Part shown: in pieces, positions 28,901 through 36,995 of the stretch | Layout: each line of letters starts with the position of its first letter | Numbering within the stretch: the stretch's first letter is position 1 | DNA from: Lumbricus rubellus | Lineage: Eukaryota > Annelida > Clitellata > Crassiclitellata > Lumbricidae | Reading direction: 5' to 3' | Length of the DNA: 64,000 nucleotides | Assembly (NCBI GenBank): GCA_945859605.1 | Contig: OX243814.1 | Coordinates: 24,720,686-24,784,685 of the forward strand | Made by a program: the position numbers and the translations under genes | The notes under the pieces: generated by a model | The model's database searches: none | What the model saw: the letters and a program-made list of their open reading frames with translations, nothing else | What the model was told of the DNA's origin: nothing

Positions 28901-29791
28901 AAATTCGTGGAAAGTGCCTGGCTGAAAAAGTATATCGATCTGAATACTAACCTGAGAACGAAAGCTACGAACGATTTTGAAAAAGACTTTTTCAAGCTGA
29001 TGAACAATAGCGTTTTCGGAAAAACAATGGAAGCTATCGAGAATCGAGTTGACATACGATTGGTGAGTGATGAGAAGGAAGCTATCAAGCTAGTCGCGAA
29101 AACTAATTACGACAGACGAACGATTTTCGACGAAAACCTCATCGCCGTTCACATGAAAAAGACCAAGTTGTTTTACAACAAGCCGATATATCTGGGGATG
29201 TGTATATTAGACGTCAGTAAGACGCTCATGTATGATTTTCATTATAATTACATCAAGGCCAAGTACGGAGATAGGGCCAAGCTATTATTCACCGATACCG
29301 ATTCTTTGGCGTATGAAATTAAAACGGAAGACTTCTACAAAGATATTTCCTGCGACGTCCAAAGTATGTTCGATACTTCAGACTATCCGAGAGATCACCC
29401 ATCCGGCATAGAAACGGGTGTAAATAAAAAAGTGGTTGGTATGTTCAAAGACGAGGCCGCGGGAAAACAGATTGAAGAATTTGTCGGTCTGCGATCCAAG
29501 TTGTACTCTTACAAGATGGCGGGTGAAGACTACAAGAAATGTAAAGGTGTGAAAAAGAACGTCGTCAAGAAATCAATCACTCACGCAGATTACAAAGACT
29601 GCGTGTTTACGAAAAGACAACAGTCGAGAGCGATGAACGTCATTCGATCCTACCGCCATGAAATTTACACCGAAGAAGTAAATAAAATAGCTCTGTCTGC
29701 CGACGACGACAAAAGAGTAATAATGGACGACGGGATCCATACCCTAGCCTATGGGCACTACACGCTGAAAACTAAACAAAATAAAGAATAA
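25976..29791 (+). CDS. POLB: Protein-primed family B DNA polymerase with N-terminal SAP-like repeats
   Basis: A 1271-residue polymerase if started at the ATG of MDYSSYNLKELRQI, which I prefer over the ATG at 25931 because the TIR ORF starts the same way and has the same upstream DNA. Two SAP/HeH-like repeats lie at 1-40 and about 54-85 (each ELR.I...RG.RGYS......L.AF). Then come a zinc-finger-like segment, exonuclease YFADFESF (about 450), the DHCHLTGKFRGAAHN segment (about 570), motif A YLDANNLYGWAM (about 862), motif B KLMNNSVFGKT (about 1007) and motif C FTDTDSL (about 1107). The gene is on the opposite side and in inverted orientation compared with elements 1 and 3. Confidence 0.95.
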   Translation: MDYSSYNLKELRQIPKQRGQRGYSSLRKAELIAFISQGDRLGARAQVNKTPAHTPATVRELREIAKKRGVRGYSRLAKAELTAFLSNTWKFLNTGKNKIVFSDWLTREISQLPPQIKPPIHRFKLRETATAIKGFTKRYTIDGNNRIDVATFLKAVRPQVVRLLGKNRGVKVQLDLMCVMEKVDMKTGEVVTAEPNFKSKSDIILEATDVREIYTNAADKIKESMASFQMRGSNWRFKTVLKLDIDTVVYKPLKGSSYIPLPDYLANKKAIINMKNKDGECFKWCVTRAVNPVEEHPERITKELIRQSEKLNWSGIEFPVAADANVLSKFERNNNISINVFGYEKDVNVFPLYISKHENDRCVDLLLISDGEKKHYCWIKNFNRLMAVKTENTTTSMYYCKRCLIGFSRKESLHKHTEYCSQQDAQRIELPEPGTMLSFTHHYRKMRVPFVYFADFESFIKPIGTCQPVPSTSYTNKYQKHTPSSFCYHLKCFDADVYSQEPVRFTAENEDDDVAQKFIDSLEENVKRIYNQFKFPKKMIFGKKEQELFDSATVCHICGGEFIDDEKRGRDHCHLTGKFRGAAHNLCNLKFKVPKFFPVVFHNLTGYDSHLFIKKLRGEHGEKIKCIPCNEEKYISFSREVVVDKFVDVDGKEREVKRELRFIDSLRFMPQSLDVLSKNLQKDQCKNLGKFFEGEKLDLLLRKGVYPYDYVDGVERLNETELPSKHAFYSKLTDSGISEKDYAHAKTVWDKFECKTLRQYHDLYNLSDVLLLADVFENFRDVCMKHYNLDPAWYYTSPGLAWDAALKTTGVELELLSDYDMLLMIKQGIRGGVSTISHRYAKANNEYMGEAFNPTQHSVFIPYLDANNLYGWAMSKPLPTHGFEWMNDDELNDWRNITERDGVGCVLEVDLEYPKELHDLHNDYPLAPESVKPAGSDVAKLIPNLNDKVKYVVHYGNLKLYERLGLKIVKIHRGIKFVESAWLKKYIDLNTNLRTKATNDFEKDFFKLMNNSVFGKTMEAIENRVDIRLVSDEKEAIKLVAKTNYDRRTIFDENLIAVHMKKTKLFYNKPIYLGMCILDVSKTLMYDFHYNYIKAKYGDRAKLLFTDTDSLAYEIKTEDFYKDISCDVQSMFDTSDYPRDHPSGIETGVNKKVVGMFKDEAAGKQIEEFVGLRSKLYSYKMAGEDYKKCKGVKKNVVKKSITHADYKDCVFTKRQQSRAMNVIRSYRHEIYTEEVNKIALSADDDKRVIMDDGIHTLAYGHYTLKTKQNKE

Positions 29792-29807
29792 TTTACACTA
29801 ATATAAA

Positions 29808-30137
29808 ATGGATGCGGCAAAAAAAGTGTGTACCAAATGCAAAAAAGAAAAAAGCTTGGACGAATTTCACAAAGATCATACGCAAAAGAACGGAATCTAT
29901 CCGAGCTGCAAACTTTGTAAAAATGCCAAAGTAAAGGAGCTTGCACACAAATACGCAAGACAGGAAAATAGGGAGACAAAAGACACAAAAGTTTGCAGTC
30001 GGTGTAAGGTAAGTCAGAACATATCGGCATACGACAACAATCGATTTCAAAAAGATGGAAAGGCGAATGAATGCAAAAATTGCAGGCATAAATATTATCT
30101 CGCCTGCGTAGAAGCTCAAAAGCTCATTAGTTTGTGA
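29808..30137 (+). CDS. Tandem C4 zinc-finger protein
   Basis: A 109-residue protein made of two similar units, each with CxxC, then an FHKDHTQKNG/DNNRFQKDGK-type loop, then a second CxxC (CTKC ... CKLC and CSRC ... CKNC). The layout resembles small zinc-binding modules found beside HNH nucleases in phages and large DNA viruses, but no nuclease motif is present. It lies between polymerase and protease and occurs only in element 2. DNA or RNA binding is likely, function unknown. Confidence 0.75.
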   Translation: MDAAKKVCTKCKKEKSLDEFHKDHTQKNGIYPSCKLCKNAKVKELAHKYARQENRETKDTKVCSRCKVSQNISAYDNNRFQKDGKANECKNCRHKYYLACVEAQKLISL

Positions 30138-30159
30138 AACATCTAGATGAAATATTAAA

Positions 30160-30594
30160 ATGAGCTATACAACTGTGAAAAACATAAATGTGGAAGGCGT
30201 AGTCCTCCCGAATCATCCGCTGACGAATTTTGAACTACTAGATGCTGCGAAAAAGCTCAATATCCCTAATTTTCGGGGAGTATTTCTCAGAGACGAGCTG
30301 CCGAAGAAACCTGGACGGACTGAATGTGGGATATTGAATCTAGACGATTCTAATGGAACCGGCTCGCACTGGGTCGCTTTTTCAAAAAACGGCAAGGACA
30401 AAATATATTTCGACAGCTATGGCCTGCCCCCTCCCACAGAACTGGTAAAGTATTTACAGAGTCCCGTGTACTACAATAGCGAACGCGTACAGCCCGACAA
30501 CGAAGTGTTTTGCGGTCATTTATGCCTGCACGTCCTGAAAAAAACATGCAGAGATGGAGTGACTTTTCAAGAAGTTATAAACAGCCTGCATTGA
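30160..30594 (+). CDS. PRO: Adenain-like cysteine protease
   Basis: A 144-residue protease. His is in GTGSHW, Asp in IYFDSYG, Gln in RVQPDNEV and Cys in VFCGHLC, with the same spacing as in element 1. The N-terminal NHPLTNFELLDAAKK is shared with element 3. It is followed after 22 bp by fibre 1. Confidence 0.92.
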   Translation: MSYTTVKNINVEGVVLPNHPLTNFELLDAAKKLNIPNFRGVFLRDELPKKPGRTECGILNLDDSNGTGSHWVAFSKNGKDKIYFDSYGLPPPTELVKYLQSPVYYNSERVQPDNEVFCGHLCLHVLKKTCRDGVTFQEVINSLH

Positions 30595-30616
30595 AAATTA
30601 TATTCAGATGTAAAAA

Positions 30617-31366
30617 ATGCCTGTTGATAAATTTGGACATACAGATTCGGGATCTACACAAAGAGTAATTGCTGGGGGAGTTACTGAAAGTCAAGTAAAT
30701 AGTACTTTTCTAAGGCTAGATGGAGCAAACCCAGCGACCGGAGATCTAAATATGAGTGGCCATACTATTAGAGGTCTGCCTACAACGAATACAACGAATG
30801 CAGCGAATACTCCGGAAGCGGGAATAGACGAGGCTGTAAGTCGGGGGCAAGTAATAGATTTACTGCGGAATCACGACGACGTTCCGACCGACAATAATCA
30901 TTTGACGAATAAGAAATACGTCGATGAACAACTTACTTCGAAAGTGGCGACGGTAGTAGGACCTGCGGTTAGCGCTTACAGTTCAACTCAACAGGCTATA
31001 CTCGCTAGATCTCACACTGCAGTTACTTTTGATGTAATCAGATGCGGTACCGCAAAACACGGTATTGAACAGGGTATCGGAACGACTTCTTTCTTCCCCA
31101 GTAAAGCCGGGTACTATATCGTTTCGGCGTACATAGAATTTTGTAACAATAATGCTTCCGCGTATGGCACCGTCCACCTGTATAAAAATGGGGCGTCGTA
31201 CATGCAGATTGCGGGCGGAGGGAGTACGAAAGGTTCGCACAACCATTCAATCGGTAGTAACATAGTTTTTCTAGACGAGTTCGATTACGTCAGCATACAC
31301 GCTTTTTCATCCATCGCTACGAACATTTTGTGCCGCGACTTTTCTGCGGTATTCTTACGGCCCTAA
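30617..31366 (+). CDS. Fibre-like protein 1: short shaft + C1q-like head
   Basis: A 249-residue protein with the anchor MPVDKFGHTDSGSTQRVIAG, LTNKKYVDEQL, and almost no shaft. The C1q-like head (about 114-249) contains FFPSKAGYYIVSAYIEF, VHLYKNGASYMQIAGGG and a final FSAVFLRP. The head matches that of fibre 2 in elements 1 and 3, although it occupies the first fibre slot here. A receptor-binding spike is inferred. Confidence 0.8.
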   Translation: MPVDKFGHTDSGSTQRVIAGGVTESQVNSTFLRLDGANPATGDLNMSGHTIRGLPTTNTTNAANTPEAGIDEAVSRGQVIDLLRNHDDVPTDNNHLTNKKYVDEQLTSKVATVVGPAVSAYSSTQQAILARSHTAVTFDVIRCGTAKHGIEQGIGTTSFFPSKAGYYIVSAYIEFCNNNASAYGTVHLYKNGASYMQIAGGGSTKGSHNHSIGSNIVFLDEFDYVSIHAFSSIATNILCRDFSAVFLRP

Positions 31367-31390
31367 TTAATAAAAATTATTATATTCAAA

Positions 31391-32296
31391 ATGCCTGTTG
31401 ATAAATTTGGACATACAGATTCGGGATCTACTCAAAGAGTAATTGCTGGGGGTGTTACGCTATCTCAGATAAACAGTACTTTTCTAAGGCTAGATGGAAG
31501 CAACGACGTTGCCGGAGATATAGATATGAACGGCCATCATCTCGTAGGGTTATCGACTGATTACCCTTTTACGGGTAACGGGGGTGAAGCTATTAGTTTT
31601 GCTCAAGCTACTGCCCTAGTCGTTGATAAAACAGCGGATATCACCCCTAGAGATTACGTTTCGGGTATGAGGGTATCTCCGGGCAATCTAGTGAGAAATA
31701 CGACGAGCGGTATTATATATAGGTTCGAAGGAACGGCTGGAGCTATAACAGCGGCGCCAGCATTATCCGCGAATTGGAGACCTACAACCGGACCGGCTAT
31801 TTGTGTGTTGAGAGAGGGTGAAGGGGGACCATCCGCAATCGTAAGTGGTGGTGGCGCATTCTCGGGCACATATGCAACGCATGGTGGAGCATTCTCAGGC
31901 GCATATGTAATGCACCATCAATTAACGGACGTTGCTATCAATACGGATTCGGCGTATACGACGTCCTTGGGCTTAATAACTATTCCTCGTACAGGCGTAT
32001 ATCGACTTAGTGGATTCGCGAATTTCTTGATAGGAAATGACAGTCCGAGCGAAAAAATAATCAGGGTTGCGTATGTCAAAGACGAGATACATAATAACGA
32101 ACTTTTTGAATACACGGTGGGCGAGCAAACAGCCGACATCAGAGTATCGCTCGTATTACCAACCGTCGCCATATTTTTCAACGCCAACGATAAGCTCGGT
32201 ATGAAGTTAAATTCCCTCATGGCCGGAAACAGTCCAACAGCCGGTCGCCTTCTTCTCAGGGCCGGAGCCGGATTGCAGGTCGAGTTTTTGTACTAG
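31391..32296 (+). CDS. Fibre-like protein 2: anchor + divergent beta head
   Basis: A 301-residue protein. The first 40 residues match fibre 1 (MPVDKFGHTDSGSTQRVIAG). The middle (about 85-140) has GDxV/YRFEG and W-containing strands that recall small carbohydrate-binding modules. Two short FSGxYxxH repeats (about 155-175) precede a head (about 176-301) with LGLITIPRTGVYRLSGFANF and a last strand LQVEFLY, which looks like another C1q/TNF-type beta sandwich unrelated in detail to the other heads. A third head type on the same anchor. Confidence 0.7.
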   Translation: MPVDKFGHTDSGSTQRVIAGGVTLSQINSTFLRLDGSNDVAGDIDMNGHHLVGLSTDYPFTGNGGEAISFAQATALVVDKTADITPRDYVSGMRVSPGNLVRNTTSGIIYRFEGTAGAITAAPALSANWRPTTGPAICVLREGEGGPSAIVSGGGAFSGTYATHGGAFSGAYVMHHQLTDVAINTDSAYTTSLGLITIPRTGVYRLSGFANFLIGNDSPSEKIIRVAYVKDEIHNNELFEYTVGEQTADIRVSLVLPTVAIFFNANDKLGMKLNSLMAGNSPTAGRLLLRAGAGLQVEFLY

Positions 32297-32304
32297 GTAA
32301 CCGT

Positions 32305-32340
32305 AGATACCTATCGTTCATATACGCGCGATAGGTATCT
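32305..32340. terminator. Perfect 12-bp hairpin between convergent genes
   Basis: AGATACCTATCG, a 12-nt loop, then CGATAGGTATCT, lying in the 77-bp gap between the stops of fibre 2 (plus) and major capsid (minus). A hairpin here could end transcripts from both sides, as 3' hairpins do in mimivirus and virophage transcripts. It occurs exactly at the inversion junction of the element. Confidence 0.55.
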
Positions 32341-32373
32341 GTAAGTCTTATTATTCTTCAGCGTTATCTTTCT

Positions 32374-33669
32374 TCAATATACCACGCTCATTTTCTGACC
32401 GTCCGATTGAAACCTCAGTAACTTGTCTGAAATCACCACTGCGTATGCTTCCGTATTAGCCAGCGGCGCTGTATTGAACGTGCCTTTGATCTGGATATCG
32501 ACCACCGATGACTTCAGACGCTCGGATTGCTTGCTCACGTCAAACACCATAATCGGAAACAAATCTTTGAAGTCCGAGGGTGTGATATTGCATTGCGTCA
32601 TTAGTTCGTCCATTCCATAGTATTTTTCACTGAACGCGGCTGCTGCTCGGTACGCCCGCGCGAATTGTTGATTCGGAAATGATAGGTTGTAGTCGACAAC
32701 TGGGTATCGGTCCTGGTTCATCATCACGAACATGTTCTTCAGATCGCAATGATCGAAAACGGATGGATTGTGTAGTTGATCGCCGCTTTTGTCGGTTTGA
32801 AAACCCAAGATGATGTACCTAGGCTTCTCAGGTAATGTCTTGACGCTAAGTCTCCAGCTAAAATTAGTCGACTGTGCGACGGAGGTGGTATCGCATTGAC
32901 GGGCTCTGTACGCAACTGGCAGCGACGCTTTCGATTCGATCGTTTTGTACAATTGCATCTTCTCCATATCCGCGGGAATAACGTGCGGCATGAACCATGA
33001 GATTTTATCCAGCCTAACTTTCCCTGCATCCGCTGCGGCGAGTCTAAAAATTGCGTCATCATCGGCTTTACGAACCAGAGTTAGCGTATGTTTCACACCA
33101 AAAACAACCTTGTCGTAATCATCGCAAAATCCGAAAATATGCTTCAATGGAACAACAAAGCTGAAAGTACCTTTGGCATTTGGTTTTTGAATTATATACG
33201 ACTGTCTCACGGCGAAACCTTGATTATCCGCGATAGCAGCCGTCGCCCCGCTGTCCTTGTACCACAACTGATTCAATCCTTGAGCTAGTTGAAAATCATT
33301 CGGGTATTTGAGTAATCCGAGCATCGTCGTTGCTTGACCCGGGTAAAATAACGATTCAATTTCCTGATTCGACAGTGAATACGAAATTTGACTGAAAAGA
33401 TGCATGAGCCCATTATTCGTAAGGGTTGCTTCATCGGCATTAACGTAGAAGGTGTTGTTGTTGACCGCCTTCGTCAATCTACCCTCGAACAGCAGGTAAG
33501 ATTCTGCTGGATGACAAAATAGATCTTGAAGTTCGATATTTATTCTAATCTCGCCGGAGGTGTTTAGATTCGCCCCCGATATCGGCTCATACTCGTACCA
33601 TTCGTAACGTTCGACGCTTTCATCGCTCAATGGTTGTTCGGTAAATCTCAGAATATCGGATGATTGCAT
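32374..33669 (-). CDS. Major capsid protein (double jelly-roll)
   Basis: A 431-residue hexon-like protein starting MQSSDILRFTEQPL. Conserved blocks with elements 1 and 3 include LTNNGLMHLFSQISYSLSNQEIE, FGFCDDYDKVVFGVKHTLTL and KSSVVDIQIKGTFN. It first differs in small loops (NNNTFYVNADEAT). It is the last gene of the minus-strand virion block and converges on fibre 2. Confidence 0.92.
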   Translation of the reverse strand: MQSSDILRFTEQPLSDESVERYEWYEYEPISGANLNTSGEIRINIELQDLFCHPAESYLLFEGRLTKAVNNNTFYVNADEATLTNNGLMHLFSQISYSLSNQEIESLFYPGQATTMLGLLKYPNDFQLAQGLNQLWYKDSGATAAIADNQGFAVRQSYIIQKPNAKGTFSFVVPLKHIFGFCDDYDKVVFGVKHTLTLVRKADDDAIFRLAAADAGKVRLDKISWFMPHVIPADMEKMQLYKTIESKASLPVAYRARQCDTTSVAQSTNFSWRLSVKTLPEKPRYIILGFQTDKSGDQLHNPSVFDHCDLKNMFVMMNQDRYPVVDYNLSFPNQQFARAYRAAAAFSEKYYGMDELMTQCNITPSDFKDLFPIMVFDVSKQSERLKSSVVDIQIKGTFNTAPLANTEAYAVVISDKLLRFQSDGQKMSVVY

Positions 33670-33696
33670 TTTTACTACTACGCGATAATATATTTT

Positions 33697-34161
33697 TTAC
33701 GCGACCTTCATTCCGGCGCCGTTTAGCGAGCGCACTAAATCTTGTATCGACATGGCGCCGTTCTTCTTCAGACCATCCCCCATCATCAGATTATTAATAT
33801 TCGGGATATTCGAGATATTTGGGCTCGACCCGACGCCGCTCAGCCGCTCTAAAATTTGTATAGTTTCTGGCGTAATTTTCTTGGAGGTGGGAGTAGGAGT
33901 AGGGGCAGGAGTAAACAGTTTGGCCACTGCTTTGTCTACTAATCGTTTACCAGCGTCGATTGCGGTTGTTTTCCCAACATCGATGGCCTTTTTCCCAATT
34001 TCTTTCGCCACGTCTTTACTCGCGTTGAGAGCGGTCGTTGCTAATTGTTTGGCGGCGTTCGACGTTACTAGTCGTTTGAAAAATCCCGAAATTGTATCGA
34101 ATATTCCCGATCCTCCGATAACGTATTGTTTTCTATACCTCCTTCTATTAATGACTTGCAT
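33697..34161 (-). CDS. Small basic virion protein (pVI-like)
   Basis: A 154-residue protein with GGSGIFDTISGFFKRLV near the N-terminus, a Lys/Ala helix with two similar stretches (KKAIDVGKTTAIDAGKRL), a Pro/Thr linker, and the C-terminal IQDLVRSLNGAGMKVA. It is longer than the 117-residue copies in elements 1 and 3 because of the linker and an inner duplication. Confidence 0.65.
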   Translation of the reverse strand: MQVINRRRYRKQYVIGGSGIFDTISGFFKRLVTSNAAKQLATTALNASKDVAKEIGKKAIDVGKTTAIDAGKRLVDKAVAKLFTPAPTPTPTSKKITPETIQILERLSGVGSSPNISNIPNINNLMMGDGLKKNGAMSIQDLVRSLNGAGMKVA

Positions 34162-34173
34162 TTTTTCTGCATT

Positions 34174-35076
34174 TTACAATGTCATCATTATATTTTTGTA
34201 AGCATCTTTACTCAGCACTTCCTGCCTCAATAACGCGTCGCACATCGCCACGATCTCGTTTCTCACGCCGGTATTGCCTGCTTTGAAGCTTTGAAATCGT
34301 AGTTCTAGCTGTTTCGCTAACACGTTTGGATCTTCGGAAATAACAATTACACCACCCACGCCTTTACCCACCGCATTACGAGTCCTCTTTTCCCATATCG
34401 GCTTGATAATTTCTCTATATTTGACGCTCGAAGATGCTTTCGGTTTGTTGGGATTTTTTGGCTGTCTGATAGCATCCGACGCGAGTAGAATCTCGGCGTA
34501 ATCGTCTCTATCATTATTATCGTATATCGACGTGTTCGGCTGTTTCATCGTCAACAACTCCCAAAGCCCCGGTGTTCCGCTATACGTCTTATTTCCAACC
34601 GTCACATCGTCTCCTTGAATAGAAATCGGAGTGTCGCCGATGTAGAATTGACTATTTTTTGATCGTATTCCGAACGTCGTGTCTACGATTTTTCTATCGG
34701 AGGCGTATTGATGAAGGTACTTGGTGGCTACTTCACCTAATTCTAAAGTTCTAATATCCTCAGTCGGATCGTCGCTATACGCTTCTATCGAGGGATACTG
34801 AGGAAATTGAACCTTCAACGACGCGGGTAGCGTCTGTAGTGCGTTTGTAGTAGCTATCGAGTTTTCTTTGATGGCGGATAGTAAGACATTTTGCTCTTTG
34901 GAAATTGCGGATTGCGAATCGACGATAGGCTTGTACAGCTTGGTTAATTCTTGTTGCAGCCCCGAATCCCCCAATCTCTCCGATAAAAAGTTTTGTTGAA
35001 TATTCTTCTTGAACTTCAGAAACTCTTCGACTATGAAATTTCTTTTCGCCGGGTCATCTATCTTTAGAAACGACAT
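34174..35076 (-). CDS. GTPGLWELL-motif protein (DUF8207-like)
   Basis: A 300-residue protein. I start it at the ATG of MSFLKIDDPAKR (35076); the frame stays open upstream but that part is a CRKT-type translation of a short DNA repeat. The N-terminal helical region, FYIGDTPISIQGDDVTVG and YSGTPGLWELL are conserved, as is PNKPKASSSVKYREII. The C-terminal Gly-rich segment is GKGVGGVIVI rather than RGKTGSGIITI. Confidence 0.8.
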   Translation of the reverse strand: MSFLKIDDPAKRNFIVEEFLKFKKNIQQNFLSERLGDSGLQQELTKLYKPIVDSQSAISKEQNVLLSAIKENSIATTNALQTLPASLKVQFPQYPSIEAYSDDPTEDIRTLELGEVATKYLHQYASDRKIVDTTFGIRSKNSQFYIGDTPISIQGDDVTVGNKTYSGTPGLWELLTMKQPNTSIYDNNDRDDYAEILLASDAIRQPKNPNKPKASSSVKYREIIKPIWEKRTRNAVGKGVGGVIVISEDPNVLAKQLELRFQSFKAGNTGVRNEIVAMCDALLRQEVLSKDAYKNIMMTL

Positions 35077-35230
35077 TTTTAATAAAAAATTTAATGTTTT
35101 TCGACATGTTTTCCGGCGTGTTTCTAGACGTGTTTTTCGACATGTTTTTCGACATGTGTAAAAACACAAGTTAGACGTATTTTCAGACATAGCGACATAG
35201 GTCTACATAGGTCTACAAAACTCTACAAGT

Positions 35231-35929
35231 CTACATGATTTCATACATGTTCACGTTAGTCGTCTTTCTCACAGATTCGGTATTTTTCTCAAACATGCTT
35301 TGAAAGGACTGCCTGACTTCTTCTCTTCCTCGGTCGATGAGAGATTGTTTCGTTTCCTCGTCCATAGCGGCTGCCGCAACTTTCGACTTACTTTTAATTT
35401 CTTCTTTCATGCCATTGAATTTTTCAATCTCGCTTAGAATCAGAGAATATTCCTCATCTGAAATGTGATCATCCACGAGTGCTTTTGAAATATGGTCGCT
35501 GATCGTGTTGAGCTTCGCATCAGCTAGCGTTTTGATCTTTTCATGCTTCTCCGCCTTCAGGGCGAGCTTTTTACAGATTCGGCTGCCAATTATACTCAAT
35601 AGCCCCGCACCTAGCGCTGTCCCTTCCATAGCAATAGCGATGGGGGTTGCAATTATGGTGGCTAGTACACCGATTCCCGAAATTCCGAGCCCCATCGTGA
35701 TCGCCATGAGGACGTTGTCTACTACGCCGATTACGCTCACACTTCTATGGTACTTTTTACTCAACGCTGCTCTTTTGTCGCGTTCTTGCTCGATCTCCTT
35801 TTTGATTTCGCCAATCTTCTGAAGTCGATACGTTTGTGCAGACCCCGCGGCTATTTGTATTTCACCTTCCGGCGCGGAGGGTGTTATATTTGTTAGGTTT
35901 GGATAGAGTTTGATGCCTTCGTATTCCAT
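35231..35929 (-). CDS. Membrane/coiled-coil protein found only in element 2
   Basis: A 232-residue protein starting at MEYEGIKLYPNL (the frame opens six codons earlier without an ATG). A charged helical segment (about 30-60, KKEIEQERDKRAAL) precedes two hydrophobic stretches (about 64-115: SVIGVVDNVLMAITMGLGIS and VLATIIATPIAIAMEG), then a Lys-rich helical half with YSLILSEIEKFNGMKEEI. It looks like a two-pass membrane protein. It resembles an unnamed protein common in cnidarian and other Polintons as I remember them. Elements 1 and 3 have only a 12-bp tandem repeat at this place. Confidence 0.7.
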   Translation of the reverse strand: MEYEGIKLYPNLTNITPSAPEGEIQIAAGSAQTYRLQKIGEIKKEIEQERDKRAALSKKYHRSVSVIGVVDNVLMAITMGLGISGIGVLATIIATPIAIAMEGTALGAGLLSIIGSRICKKLALKAEKHEKIKTLADAKLNTISDHISKALVDDHISDEEYSLILSEIEKFNGMKEEIKSKSKVAAAAMDEETKQSLIDRGREEVRQSFQSMFEKNTESVRKTTNVNMYEIM

Positions 35930-35960
35930 TCTTTTATTTATTAGCAATATATATTTTTTT

Positions 35961-36359
35961 TTACCGTTGATAGTTTACACAGCATAGCGAATCTCCTTCG
36001 TTTATCGTTACCGCCGAATCGGAGTTGTTTTGAATGGAAACTATGATATCATCAATCACATCTTCTGAATTCACCCCGTCTAGTAGGCTGCATCGTCGTT
36101 CTTTGATACTCTGTCTGAGGGAAACGAGACAAAGACCTGCCGCCATTTCTACACCCAGTCCAAGCCTTAGCGTATTTGCCGCCTTTGGTTGTATCGTAAT
36201 ATCATTTTGCGCAAAAATCTCCCATCGCAGACCCCCTAGTTGTCTTACTGGGGTGCGAGTAACACCGCTCGTAATCTTCCAAAAGACTGAAACGGGCTGC
36301 GTTCTAACCTCTACCGGTCTAGTTGGTTTAGTTCCAAATTTGTGTATTGGTCTCGACAT
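35961..36359 (-). CDS. dUTPase-fold protein without intact catalytic motifs
   Basis: A 132-residue protein with LGGLRWEIFAQNDITIQP, GLGVEMAAGLCLVSLRQ and IIVSIQNNSDSAVTINEGDSLCCV. As in element 1 the strands follow the dUTPase fold but the motif II serines and motif III catalytic Asp are not evident. The RPIHKF N-terminus is conserved. Conservation of the same degenerate pattern across two distant elements argues for a non-enzymatic role. Confidence 0.62.
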   Translation of the reverse strand: MSRPIHKFGTKPTRPVEVRTQPVSVFWKITSGVTRTPVRQLGGLRWEIFAQNDITIQPKAANTLRLGLGVEMAAGLCLVSLRQSIKERRCSLLDGVNSEDVIDDIIVSIQNNSDSAVTINEGDSLCCVNYQR

Positions 36360-36374
36360 TTTACATATGATAAT

Positions 36375-36971
36375 TTATAATATCATGCCGAGAATCGGAA
36401 TGTTTCGAAACGGCGAGTTGGGGCCGAGCAAAAGTCCTTCGCCACTCACATAGCCCGACCCTGTTTTCATGTAAAGCCCGGATCCCATTATCGATGCGCC
36501 TTTTTGCCACGGAGACAAGTACAACCCGGATCCGGCCGCTCTTATTTTGCACGCTATGTCACCTTTCTTGACATACATTACGCCCGAACCGCTGATTTTA
36601 TCAACAAGTTTCGATCCAGCCGCAGCACCTAACCCACCTAATGCGCCCTGTGCTAAACTTGGCAGTACGCTACCAAGAAGGAACCGTCCCGCTGTCGCTA
36701 GAAACGGAAGTATAGCGCCTATGAATCCACCTTCGACTTTCTTGTTGTTCTCCAATTGCGTTTTACTCATTTTAATAATCATGCCAGTTCCTTTTTGGTA
36801 GGCAACCGCCATTTTATTGATTTGCGCCTGGGTGAGAGCCAAAACGTGTTCGCCATTCAAATCATCGTGCGATAGTTTGATACTCACGCCGCTCCCCGCT
36901 TGAAGTGATCTTTTAATTTTGTCTTGTTGCGCTTCTGAAATATTAACTTTTACGCCCATGTAACGACTCAT
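36375..36971 (-). CDS. Virion protein with hydrophobic Gly/Ala helix (PX-like)
   Basis: A 198-residue protein: MSRYMGVKVNISEAQQDKIK, paired GVSIKLSHDDLNG and GMIIKMSKTQLEN segments, the hydrophobic GGFIGAILPFLATAGRFLL, a Gly/Ala helix, then GSGLYLSPW and GSGLYMKTGSGYVSGEGL repeats and PILGMIL at the end. It lacks the SSIS linker seen in elements 1 and 3. Confidence 0.7.
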   Translation of the reverse strand: MSRYMGVKVNISEAQQDKIKRSLQAGSGVSIKLSHDDLNGEHVLALTQAQINKMAVAYQKGTGMIIKMSKTQLENNKKVEGGFIGAILPFLATAGRFLLGSVLPSLAQGALGGLGAAAGSKLVDKISGSGVMYVKKGDIACKIRAAGSGLYLSPWQKGASIMGSGLYMKTGSGYVSGEGLLLGPNSPFRNIPILGMIL

Positions 36972-36995
36972 TTTATTAATAAATTACAAAAACTT

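Noticed and set aside
35077..35190. N-terminal CRKT-repeat extension of the GTPGLWELL protein in element 2
   Set aside because: It translates a short DNA repeat and has no counterpart; the ATG at 35076 matches the other elements.
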